From the NCBI RefSeq assembly GCF_021032705.1, contig NZ_JAHVXI010000006.1, forward strand, positions 186,001 to 250,000: a stretch of 64,000 nt of DNA. The letters run 5' to 3'. Under the pieces are notes generated by a model that saw only the letters and a program-made list of their open reading frames with translations, made no database searches and was not told the DNA's origin. Below, piece by piece: positions 8,186 through 16,832 of the stretch. Both the position numbers and the translations under genes were made by a program. How positions within the stretch are numbered: the first letter of the stretch is position 1; each line of letters starts with the position of its first letter. This stretch comes from Psychroserpens luteolus (GTDB lineage: Bacteria; Bacteroidota; Bacteroidia; Flavobacteriales; Flavobacteriaceae).

Positions 8186-9118
8186 ATGTCACAAACTACT
8201 AATACAATTTTAATGATTCGTCCTGTAAATTTTAGGATGAATGAGGAAACTGCCGTAAATAATTATTTTCAAGAGGAATTAAATTTAAAGAATGCAGAAA
8301 TAAATATAAAAGCACAAGAAGAATTTGACGCTTTTGTACAAAAATTAAGGGCTGTTGGTGTTACAGTAATTGTTGAAGAAGACATCAAATCTCAAGACAC
8401 ACCAGATTCCATCTTCCCTAATAACTGGATTAGTTTTCATGAAAATGGCGATGTGGGTTTATTTCCAATGTTTGCCAAAAATAGACGAAGAGAACGACGT
8501 GAAGATGTGTTAATTCGTTTAGAAAATGAAGGGTTTAAAATTGAGAATATCATAGATTATACAAGTGCAGAAGACGAAGGTATCTTTCTAGAAGGTACAG
8601 GAAGTTTGCTCCTTGATCGCGTGAATTCTAAAGCATATTGTGCATTATCTGCTAGAGCAGATGAAGAATTGTTTATTGAGTTTTGTGAAGATTTTGAGTA
8701 TACTCCGGTCGTATTTACGGCCAATCAAACTGTTGACGGTAAGCGATTACCTATTTATCATACTAATGTTATGATGTGTCTGGCTGAGAAGTTTTCAGTG
8801 ATTTGTTTAGATAGTATTGATGATAAAAAAGAACGAAAAAATGTGATTAAACATCTCAAGGCTGATGGTAAATCAATCATAGATATTACCGAGGCACAAA
8901 TGCATCGGTTTGCTGGTAATATGTTGCAGGTAAAAGGACATAATGACCAGCGCTATTTAGTAATGAGTAAGGCCGCTCATGATAGCTTAACTCCAAAGCA
9001 AATAGTTGATATAGAAAAATTCTGTCCAATTTTATCTAGTTCTTTGGAGACCATTGAAACTTGTGGAGGTGGAAGTGCACGCTGTATGATGGCAGAGGTG
9101 TTTTTGCCTAAAGTTTAA
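8186..9118 (+). CDS. ctlX: Citrulline utilization hydrolase CtlX (amidinotransferase fold)
   Basis: A 310-residue cytosolic member of the guanidine-modifying (arginine deiminase-like) superfamily. The substrate-site motif SIFPNNWISFH (about 75-85), the catalytic histidine in YHTNVMM (about 193) and the nucleophile Cys300 in CGGGSARCMMAE near the C-terminus are all present. CtlX proteins are arginine-deiminase-related hydrolases linked to citrulline use; the exact substrate cannot be told here. The gene overlaps the convergent CpcT-like gene by four bases. Confidence 0.85.
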   Translation: MSQTTNTILMIRPVNFRMNEETAVNNYFQEELNLKNAEINIKAQEEFDAFVQKLRAVGVTVIVEEDIKSQDTPDSIFPNNWISFHENGDVGLFPMFAKNRRRERREDVLIRLENEGFKIENIIDYTSAEDEGIFLEGTGSLLLDRVNSKAYCALSARADEELFIEFCEDFEYTPVVFTANQTVDGKRLPIYHTNVMMCLAEKFSVICLDSIDDKKERKNVIKHLKADGKSIIDITEAQMHRFAGNMLQVKGHNDQRYLVMSKAAHDSLTPKQIVDIEKFCPILSSSLETIETCGGGSARCMMAEVFLPKV

Positions 9119-9750
9119 TCATCAAGTTTGATGAAGATATAACCACCTTTTTCTGCACCCCAAATATGTTCACCTTTATCGTCAAAACCTCTATCCCAAG
9201 AGATGATTTTGTCTTCCATGATTTCTACCTCACTAGTAGCATACGATGCTCCATATAGTGTGCTTTCACACGTTTTTTCTCCTGTTTCACCTTTGTATAA
9301 ATTGGCCTCTAAACGCTGTAATAAAACTTCACAGCCTTCTTTTTTTGTGACCTTATCCATAGTAAGTGCATCAAACGACTTAGGTGTTTTCCATTTTCCG
9401 ATCCACAGCGAATCATTTTCAATGGTATAAATAGCAGAACTATACACACTGTCATTTAATTGCGTCACTTCATAAATACGTTGTCTATATGGTTTGTCTT
9501 GTGTTGAATTTAGCGCTTGTTCTACATATAGAAAGTTTCCTTTGTCTTCCCAAATTGGATACATGTGAAGAGAGATATTATAGTAGGTCGAATCAACCTG
9601 AGATTGTACCTCAGAATTATATGAGCCTTGCATTAATGAAAATAATTCTGGTAAATGATCTGGTTTGGTTTCTTCTTGTGAGTTTGGTTTGTTATCCTTG
9701 CAACTAAACATTAAGCTTACTGCAAAAATGATAAGTAAATATCGCGTCAT
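9115..9750 (-). CDS. CpcT/CpeT-like lipoprotein
   Basis: A 211-residue exported protein with a lipobox (LMFSC) at about residue 17. The mature part starts with LPELFSLMQGSYNSEVQSQ and contains MYPIWEDKGNFLYVEQALN, PYRQRIYEV and ISWDRGFDDKGEHIWGAEKG, which match the CpcT/CpeT family, known in cyanobacteria as lyases that attach phycobilin to phycobiliproteins. No phycobiliprotein is expected in this lineage and none is present, so the ligand is unknown; the barrel fold suggests a small bound molecule. Convergent with ctlX and downstream of the histidine kinase gene, 36 bases away. Confidence 0.75.
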   Translation of the reverse strand: MTRYLLIIFAVSLMFSCKDNKPNSQEETKPDHLPELFSLMQGSYNSEVQSQVDSTYYNISLHMYPIWEDKGNFLYVEQALNSTQDKPYRQRIYEVTQLNDSVYSSAIYTIENDSLWIGKWKTPKSFDALTMDKVTKKEGCEVLLQRLEANLYKGETGEKTCESTLYGASYATSEVEIMEDKIISWDRGFDDKGEHIWGAEKGGYIFIKLDD

Positions 9751-9786
9751 GATTGATTTATTTTTTGGGAAGATACCAAAAAATAA

Positions 9787-11844
9787 TTACTCTGCTGGTT
9801 TAACTTTTGGAAGTTCTACATAGAATTTTGTGCCAACATTAAGCGTGCTTTCTACCCAAATTCTACCATTGTTGAGTTCTACTAATTCTTTACAAATAGT
9901 TAAGCCCAATCCAGTTCCTTTTTCGTTACTTGTTCCTCGAGTGCTAAACGTACCATTTTGAAATAATTTATCAACATTTTCTCTAGAGATCCCAACACCA
10001 GTATCTTCAACGCAAATTAAGCTCTTTCCATTATGATCACTGTTTGATACCGTAATCACATCACCTACTCGTGTGAATTTCACGGCATTTGTGATAAGAT
10101 TTTGGATTACAATCTCGATCATGCTTTTATCAGCATAAATGAAATCTCTATGAGATTCGTCTATAAGAACAATACGTTTTTGTTCGACTTTATGTTCAAC
10201 CAAAGCCATTTTGTTTTGAAACACTTCCTGAATATTAAATAACTCAGGTTTTGGTTCTAGATTTTGCATTTGAGATTTTGACCAGTTCAGCAGGTTATAA
10301 AGTAATTGTGATGCGCTATCGGCATTTTCACTAAGCTCTGGTACTAAATCATAAAATTCTTCACGAGATATACCATCTTCCTTGAGGAGATCGATAAAGC
10401 CTTTTATTGATGAAATAGAATCTTTTAAATCGTGGGATACGATAGAAAAAAGTCGGTCTTTAACATTATTAACTTCTTCAAGATGACTTGTTTTTTTTGA
10501 TAACTCTTCATTCTGAAGTTTAATTTGTGTATTCTTTTCACGAAGTTCTCGATTAAACTTCAGCGTATTTTTTCGTTTTAGGTAAATCAACAAAAGAATA
10601 GTTGAGACAATTAAAAACGCTGCACCCAATATATACGAAATTGCTTTTAGTCGTTTTTCTAAAATAGCGTCCTTTTTTTGTTGCTCCTGCTTTGCTATAG
10701 TATCAAAGTCGTCTTGATTCTCAATAAGAGGTTTGACCTCAATAGGTTTAGTAATGACTGGAATTTTAGGTTGATTTTCTCTATCTAGTTCACTTTTTAA
10801 AGTGAAATATTTTCCTTGCCAGAAAAAAGCATTTTGAAACTTACCATTAATAGAGTCTAATTCCTTATGTAATCTGTAGTTTTTTAGAAGTTCGGGCTTA
10901 TTATTGATTTTTGTGGCAATAGAATAGGCTTCATCTATTTGAGCTTGTGCAGTTCTGTAATTATTTTGCTCAATATTCAACTCTCCTACAGCATTCAATG
11001 CTCTTAGAATCCCATCTTCATTGTTGTTTTTTCTATTAAACTTCAAACCTTCAACTAGATATTCAGCGGCTTTGTCGTAATCTTTAAATTGTAGATACTC
11101 TGCGCCAATTCGTGGCAAAATTTCACCTTTGAGTTTCTTGTCAGTTATTGGGTTTAAAAGTTTTAAAACTTTTTCGTAATATTCTATGGCTTTTCTGTGC
11201 TCTTTTCTTTCAGAATATAACAAGGCAATATTTCGCGTAGAGGTTTTAATTCCTATGCTGTCTCTTAGCTGTTCTCTTACATTTAGTGCCTTAATATTAA
11301 ACTCAAGTGATTTGTCTACTTGCTTTGTATTATAGTAAGCTTCTGCTAAGTTGTTATAAGCCGAACTCAATTCGTTCCTCAGGTTTCTTGATTCAAAGGT
11401 TTGAATAGCTGATAATGAATTTTCTAGACCTACTGTATAATTACCTCGTTTTATTTCTATTAAGCCAATGCTGTTATTAACTTTAGCTATACCTAGTGTA
11501 TCTCCTAATTGTATATAGTAGCGTTTAGAACGGTTATAACCATCTATAGCATTGTAATAATCGTCTCTTTGCGCATATATTAATGCTTTATAGTAATTAA
11601 CATCAGCTATGCCTTTAGTATGATTTAGAAATTTTGATAAACGTTCTGTATTATCAATATAGGTAAGTGCCTTTTTGTAGCTTTTTGCTTGGTAAAGCGC
11701 TTTTATTAAACGTAAAGAAGTATCAACTTTGGATGAATCTTGCTTTTGAAAAGATAAGTGCACAGTCAAACTGTCGATCTCGTTTGTTTGTGAAAAACAA
11801 AAGAACGAAGAACATAAAACAGCTAATGTAATTAACTGCTTCAT
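9787..11844 (-). CDS. TPR-containing membrane sensor histidine kinase
   Basis: A 685-residue sensor. A signal peptide (cut after CFSQ) leads a periplasmic array of tetratricopeptide repeats (about residues 50-360; for example AKVNNSIGLIEIKRGNYTVG and AYNNLAEAYYNTKQVDKSLE). A single membrane helix lies at about 398-420, followed by a coiled-coil linker. The kinase core has an H box (VSHDLKDSISSIKGF, histidine near 470), N box (NLITNAVKFT), G1 (VEDTGVGIS) and G2 (GTGLGLTI). No receiver domain and no response regulator are adjacent, so it is an orphan kinase. A minus-strand TAATTTTG at 11867-11874 is a candidate -7 box. Confidence 0.92.
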   Translation of the reverse strand: MKQLITLAVLCSSFFCFSQTNEIDSLTVHLSFQKQDSSKVDTSLRLIKALYQAKSYKKALTYIDNTERLSKFLNHTKGIADVNYYKALIYAQRDDYYNAIDGYNRSKRYYIQLGDTLGIAKVNNSIGLIEIKRGNYTVGLENSLSAIQTFESRNLRNELSSAYNNLAEAYYNTKQVDKSLEFNIKALNVREQLRDSIGIKTSTRNIALLYSERKEHRKAIEYYEKVLKLLNPITDKKLKGEILPRIGAEYLQFKDYDKAAEYLVEGLKFNRKNNNEDGILRALNAVGELNIEQNNYRTAQAQIDEAYSIATKINNKPELLKNYRLHKELDSINGKFQNAFFWQGKYFTLKSELDRENQPKIPVITKPIEVKPLIENQDDFDTIAKQEQQKKDAILEKRLKAISYILGAAFLIVSTILLLIYLKRKNTLKFNRELREKNTQIKLQNEELSKKTSHLEEVNNVKDRLFSIVSHDLKDSISSIKGFIDLLKEDGISREEFYDLVPELSENADSASQLLYNLLNWSKSQMQNLEPKPELFNIQEVFQNKMALVEHKVEQKRIVLIDESHRDFIYADKSMIEIVIQNLITNAVKFTRVGDVITVSNSDHNGKSLICVEDTGVGISRENVDKLFQNGTFSTRGTSNEKGTGLGLTICKELVELNNGRIWVESTLNVGTKFYVELPKVKPAE

Positions 11845-12352
11845 CGTTTAGCTAGAGTTATAATTGCAAAATTATTTTTACACAAAACTTCCTTTAGGGT
11901 TGGATAGTTTGGGTGTTTAAATAATAGTGTCAATCTCAACAAAGATTGATTATTAAGTTTCATCAACGTTTGGGACTTTGATTAATAGCAATATCAAAAA
12001 TGAATAAAAAGGTTCTGAAACCCTAATTTTTAGGTTTTAATGCCTATAAATTAGTTAAAGTGAATTACGAAAATTATAAAAACATCGACGAATAGATTAA
12101 CGGCAAAAAACATAGAAAAACGACACTTTTATCGATGAAATGCAAGATTGTGAATCATATCGCATAATCACTTTACTGTCAGCATGTTAAGTGATTTTAA
12201 ATTATTTCTTTTTTTAGTCTAAACTATCTTTGTATTGAATATCGCGAAATTTAATAATTACAAGGATTTATCCTTAAATCAATAAAAGCATCCTGTCTTC
12301 TCTAATTTTTAATAAAAAAACTATCTTTGCTGACTTATTAAATAAACGCAAA
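11845..12352. other. Gene-free stretch upstream of argS
   Basis: 508 bases with no convincing coding frame on either strand; stops are frequent in all frames. It holds the kinase promoter at its left end (minus-strand TAATTTTG, 11867-11874) and two plus-strand TATCTTTG boxes, at 12225-12232 and 12322-12329. Between the two boxes is a small hairpin (AAGGA and TCCTT, 12262-12275). A small untranslated RNA from the first box is possible but not shown. Confidence 0.5.
12322..12329 (+). promoter_or_regulatory. -7 box for argS
   Basis: TATCTTTG matches TAnnTTTG exactly and lies 23 bases before the argS ATG, giving a leader of roughly 19 bases. No clear -33 TTTG lies 19 bases upstream. A second identical octamer sits 97 bases upstream at 12225. 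Confidence 0.5.
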
Positions 12353-14134
12353 ATGAATCTTCAAGAGACCTTATCAAACACTGTAAAACAGGCTGTGAAA
12401 TCTGTTTTCAATGCTGAATTAGAATCTGTAGAATTTCAGGCAACTCGTAAGGAGTTTGCTGGAGATATTACTGTAGTTGTGTTTCCAATGTTGAGGATCG
12501 TTAAAGGAAACCCTGTTCAAATTGGAGAACAAATTGGACAATACTTGGTTGAGAATGTCAAAGAAGTAAAAGCATTTAACGTGGTTAAAGGGTTTTTGAA
12601 TATAGAAATTAGTGATGCCTATTACATGGCTTTTTTCAATGAGATTAAAGAGAATATGTCTTATGGCTTTGCAGAGCCAAATTCTAAGGATAAAGCGGTA
12701 ATGGTAGAGTATTCTTCACCCAATACAAATAAGCCTTTGCATTTAGGTCATATTAGAAATGTAATCTTGGGCTATAGTGTTGCTGAAATTCTTAAAGCGT
12801 CAGGGAAGAAAGTTTATAAAACTCAAATCATTAATGACAGAGGGATTCATATTTGTAAAAGTATGTTGGCATGGAAGCGTTTTGGAAATGGAGAAACTCC
12901 AGAATCATCAGGTTTAAAAGGAGATAAGTTAGTTGGAAATTACTACGTTAAGTTTGATCAAGAGTATAAGAAAGAGATTAAAACATTAATTTCTGAAGGA
13001 CAAACAGAAGAAGACGCTAAGAAAAATGCGCCAATACTTTTAGAAGCTCAAGACATGCTTCGTAAGTGGGAATCTGGAGATGAAGACGTTGTAGCTTTGT
13101 GGACAACGATGAATGGTTGGGTTTATGAAGGTTTTGATATCACTTATAAAAATATAGGTGTTGATTTTGATACCTTATATTATGAAAGTCAAACCTATTT
13201 ATTAGGAAAGGAGTTTATTGCTGAAGGTTTAAAAACAGATGTCTTTTTTAAAAAAGAAGACGGTTCTGTATGGTGTGATCTTACCGAAGAAGGCCTTGAC
13301 GAAAAGATTGTGTTACGTAGCGATGGAACAGCAGTCTATATGACCCAAGATATCGGAACGGCAATCCAGCGTGTTAAAGATTTTCCAGATATTGGTGGTA
13401 TGGTGTATACGGTTGGAAACGAACAAGAGTATCACTTTCAAGTCTTATTCTTAATCATTAAAAAACTTGGTTTTGATTGGGCTGAAAATTTATATCATTT
13501 GAGCTATGGGATGGTTGATCTTCCTTCAGGAAAAATGAAGAGTAGAGAAGGAACCGTTGTTGATGCCGATGACCTAGTTATTGAAATGGCACAAACCGCT
13601 GGTGAAATCTCAGAAGAATTAGGGAAACTTGATGGCTATTCTGAAGAAGAAAAAAAAGCGCTCTACAAAACGATTGGTTTAGGCGCTTTAAAATATTTCA
13701 TTTTAAAAGTAGATCCTAGAAAACGTATTTTATTTGATCCAAAAGAATCTATCGATTTTCAAGGGAATACGGGACCATTCATACAATATACCTATGCTAG
13801 AATACAATCTATTTTGAGAAAAGCAGAATCTACAAATTATGCAGTAGATATTTCAGAATTAGAACTGCATACTAAGGAGAAAGAATTACTTAAGCAATTA
13901 GAGTTGTTCCCAGAGGTAGTTCAGAATGCAGCAGACCATTACAGTCCTGCGCTTATTGCAAACTATACTTACGATTTGGTTAAAGAGTTCAATTCATTCT
14001 ATCAAAATGTATCCATTTTAGGAGCAGATACCGATACCGAAAAAGTATTTAGAGTGCAGTTGTCTAAGGCTGTGGCTAATGTGATAAAAAATGCGTTTGG
14101 CTTGCTTGGTATTGATGTTCCAGAACGTATGTAA
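12353..14134 (+). CDS. argS: Arginine--tRNA ligase
   Basis: A 593-residue class I aminoacyl-tRNA synthetase charging tRNA-Arg. It has the N-terminal Add-1 domain, the HIGH-type motif HLGH (130-133, within KPLHLGHIRNV), the KMSKS-like loop as GKMKSREGTV near residue 394, and the C-terminal anticodon-binding DALR domain (LIANYTYDLVKEFNSFYQ). Length and motif spacing are normal. Single gene with its own promoter and a strong hairpin terminator at 14151-14185. Confidence 0.97.
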   Translation: MNLQETLSNTVKQAVKSVFNAELESVEFQATRKEFAGDITVVVFPMLRIVKGNPVQIGEQIGQYLVENVKEVKAFNVVKGFLNIEISDAYYMAFFNEIKENMSYGFAEPNSKDKAVMVEYSSPNTNKPLHLGHIRNVILGYSVAEILKASGKKVYKTQIINDRGIHICKSMLAWKRFGNGETPESSGLKGDKLVGNYYVKFDQEYKKEIKTLISEGQTEEDAKKNAPILLEAQDMLRKWESGDEDVVALWTTMNGWVYEGFDITYKNIGVDFDTLYYESQTYLLGKEFIAEGLKTDVFFKKEDGSVWCDLTEEGLDEKIVLRSDGTAVYMTQDIGTAIQRVKDFPDIGGMVYTVGNEQEYHFQVLFLIIKKLGFDWAENLYHLSYGMVDLPSGKMKSREGTVVDADDLVIEMAQTAGEISEELGKLDGYSEEEKKALYKTIGLGALKYFILKVDPRKRILFDPKESIDFQGNTGPFIQYTYARIQSILRKAESTNYAVDISELELHTKEKELLKQLELFPEVVQNAADHYSPALIANYTYDLVKEFNSFYQNVSILGADTDTEKVFRVQLSKAVANVIKNAFGLLGIDVPERM

Positions 14135-14150
14135 TTATCTTATAGAAAAT

Positions 14151-14185
14151 AAAAAAGCTCAAGAATGAATCTTGAGCTTTTTTTT
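14151..14185. terminator. Bidirectional terminator between argS and the M14 peptidase
   Basis: Stem GCTCAAGA (14157-14164) and TCTTGAGC (14170-14177) with a 5-base loop, flanked by an A run on the left and a T run on the right. It can terminate argS on the plus strand and the convergent peptidase gene on the minus strand. Confidence 0.85.
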
Positions 14186-14205
14186 ATGGGTTTTTATCTC
14201 AAGAT

Positions 14206-16710
14206 TTAAAGCTCTACTAAGTTGTTATTTACAAAGAAAATTGAGTTGACGAAAAAGAGCTTTCCGTTTTCCCAAAAGCTTCTAAACATCACATTGTCTA
14301 CCATATAAATAATACTCCCACTCCCCATGCGTTGTTCTCCAAATATCAACGAATTATCAAGTTTTTTTAAAGCATCTTTACCTGCATAACCAGATACATT
14401 TTTTGGATTCTTTCCGAGGTAAGCCACATTATAGCCATTATCTAACAAACTATATGATGAGCTCCCTAACTTTAGAGTGAAGTAGTTATCGCCATAACCA
14501 AAAGCCATCGGATGAGTGTTGTCTACATCAGTATTAAAAATGGCTCCTGTGATAAGGTTTTTGGTGTAATCACGCTCTCGGTCTGCATATTTTATGCGTT
14601 TGGTTTTCTCTTTATCTTCTTCAGAGTCTGTGTTTTCAGGCTTATTTCTTTTTAAACCAAACCCTTCTTTGTCGGCAAAGCTATTTAAAGCACCATCAAT
14701 AGCGATTAGTTTTCCTCCAGAACGCATCCACGTTTTCAATTTATCAATTAGATTATCATTTAATAAGCCTCCATAATAACCATTTGGCATAATCAATACA
14801 TTGAATTTTGATAAATTAACACTACTTAAATCATCTGTATTAATAGAGGTTACTGGATACTGTAGTTGTTGTTCAAAAAAGTGCCATAGTTCTCCATAAC
14901 TTAATGATGACGTGTAGTCTCCAGAGAGCATTGCAATTTTTGGCGGATTTACTAATTTGATATCTGGAGATCCAAAATCTGGCCCAGACGTTGAAAACCC
15001 AGAAGAAATAGCATCAAAAGTTCGTCTATGCGAAAAGGCAATGGCAGCAAATCGATCATCAAAATCATCCATTTTTTTATTATCACCTCTTACAATAATT
15101 AGCGAACCTCTATCATAGGTTTTTCCTTGAGTGGTAAAAGGTTTTTCAGTAAAGCGTACTCTAATACCGTTTTTTAGTAATTCTGCTAAGAACTGAGCGT
15201 CTTGCATGTTACCCCATTCTACAACATAACCAGTAGCACCAGAGTTTTTTAAAGAAGTAGGAATGATTTCTCTGGTAGGATTGTTAGCAGGTTGCACCAA
15301 ACTCCTGCTAGCAACAGCATTTAAACCATAAGCATAAGGAACACTCCATGCAGTAATGTCATAAGTTAAAGAGTCACTTAATTTAGTGTTAGGTTCGAAT
15401 AACACCTTAACCATTTTTCCTTTGGGTTGATTTGTGCTTACTACTAAATCCTTAGCTGTGGTATTCATTTGTCCTTGCTTAGCCGTTATGTAATTATATC
15501 CACTCACTTTTCCGCCTTTAGCAAAACCGTAATTTATTTCATGCTTATCCAGTAATGCAGTTAAACTGTTAATTTTATCAGTATCACCTTGTAATACATA
15601 ACTTTTGTATTTAAGGTTTTTATTGTCAAAGAATTTAGCAAACTCTGCATTTAGTTTTTCGGCATTTTTGGAAGATATTTCAACAGTAGATAAACCAGTT
15701 ACTGTATGATGTGTTAATCGGTCAACCAAGGTTAAAACATCACCTTCGTCATTCAATATCCCTAATCCAGCACGACCATGACCACCTTGTTCGTAGGTCA
15801 TACCAATAGCTCCCATATAGGTTGGGTAAGTATCACCATAACTTGGATATAATAAATCAAAACGTTCTCTCGTAAAATACAACCAACCTTCAGCATCAAA
15901 GTACTTGGAGTGATTTTTCCCTATTTGAGTTTGAAAATCGCGTTGCCAATCACTAATTACCTCATGAAAAGGCTCGGCTGCAGGTGCAAAATAATAAGGT
16001 TCATTAATACCCTGTTCATGAAAATCAACATGAATATGTGGCATCCATTTATTGTATGCTTTTAGTCGTGAAGCCGATTCAACTTGTGTTGCCCAAGCCC
16101 AATCTCTATTAAGGTCAAAGAGATAATGGTTTGGTCGTCCACCAGGCCAAGGCTCTTGATGCTCACTAGCCTGTTGGTCTATGTCATAAGGCGCACTAGC
16201 AGTTTCATTATACCAATTCACATAACGATCTCTACCATCAGGGTTAATACATGGATCTAAAATAACCACTGTGTTTTTTAGATAGTCTTGTTTTTCAGTA
16301 AGCAACTTATAAATGGTACTCATCGAAGCTTCGGTACTTGAGGCTTCATTTCCGTGTACATTATAGCTCAACCATACAATAGCAATGTTAGTTGATGCTG
16401 CTGTACCTTCTAATATACCTGCATTTTTAAGATTATTCTCTCTAATGTTCTCTAGATTTTTGAGGTTGTCTTCTGAAGATACAAATGCCAACATTAATGG
16501 TCGTCTTTCATTGGTTTCACCATACTTTTCTAGTTTGACCTGAAGTGGTTTTTGTGTTTCTACATGTTTAAAATAATCGATTACTTGATGATGTCGTGAA
16601 AATTGTGTTCCTAAATCATAACCTAAAAATTGTGAAGGCGACTGAAGTGTTTGTGCAGTTGCAGCTATTGATACTACAAATGCAACTAATAGAGAAAGTG
16701 ATCTATTCAT
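14206..16710 (-). CDS. Large secreted M14-family zinc carboxypeptidase
   Basis: An 834-residue exported metallopeptidase with a cleavable signal peptide (ends at AATAQ). The M14 domain, about residues 45-330, has zinc ligands in VHGNEAS (His and Glu near 117-120) and HVDFHEQG, substrate residues in FDLNRDWAW, and the catalytic glutamate region TYEQGGHGRAG. A long C-terminal part (about 350-834) includes a Rossmann-like segment with LIMPNGYYGG and GGKLIAIDGALNSFA that resembles a glutamine-amidotransferase-like fold without its catalytic cysteine. Likely periplasmic or surface peptide degradation. It ends against the terminator after argS and is divergent from bshC. Confidence 0.88.
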   Translation of the reverse strand: MNRSLSLLVAFVVSIAATAQTLQSPSQFLGYDLGTQFSRHHQVIDYFKHVETQKPLQVKLEKYGETNERRPLMLAFVSSEDNLKNLENIRENNLKNAGILEGTAASTNIAIVWLSYNVHGNEASSTEASMSTIYKLLTEKQDYLKNTVVILDPCINPDGRDRYVNWYNETASAPYDIDQQASEHQEPWPGGRPNHYLFDLNRDWAWATQVESASRLKAYNKWMPHIHVDFHEQGINEPYYFAPAAEPFHEVISDWQRDFQTQIGKNHSKYFDAEGWLYFTRERFDLLYPSYGDTYPTYMGAIGMTYEQGGHGRAGLGILNDEGDVLTLVDRLTHHTVTGLSTVEISSKNAEKLNAEFAKFFDNKNLKYKSYVLQGDTDKINSLTALLDKHEINYGFAKGGKVSGYNYITAKQGQMNTTAKDLVVSTNQPKGKMVKVLFEPNTKLSDSLTYDITAWSVPYAYGLNAVASRSLVQPANNPTREIIPTSLKNSGATGYVVEWGNMQDAQFLAELLKNGIRVRFTEKPFTTQGKTYDRGSLIIVRGDNKKMDDFDDRFAAIAFSHRRTFDAISSGFSTSGPDFGSPDIKLVNPPKIAMLSGDYTSSLSYGELWHFFEQQLQYPVTSINTDDLSSVNLSKFNVLIMPNGYYGGLLNDNLIDKLKTWMRSGGKLIAIDGALNSFADKEGFGLKRNKPENTDSEEDKEKTKRIKYADRERDYTKNLITGAIFNTDVDNTHPMAFGYGDNYFTLKLGSSSYSLLDNGYNVAYLGKNPKNVSGYAGKDALKKLDNSLIFGEQRMGSGSIIYMVDNVMFRSFWENGKLFFVNSIFFVNNNLVEL

Positions 16711-16832
16711 GAAATATAAACTAATTTAGTTGTGATAATGAGTAAAGATATGAAGTGCCATTGAATTAACTAAAATTTAGGACTTAAAAAAAGTGAAGAA
16801 GCTTATCTTTACGCGAGAATTGAACCATAACT

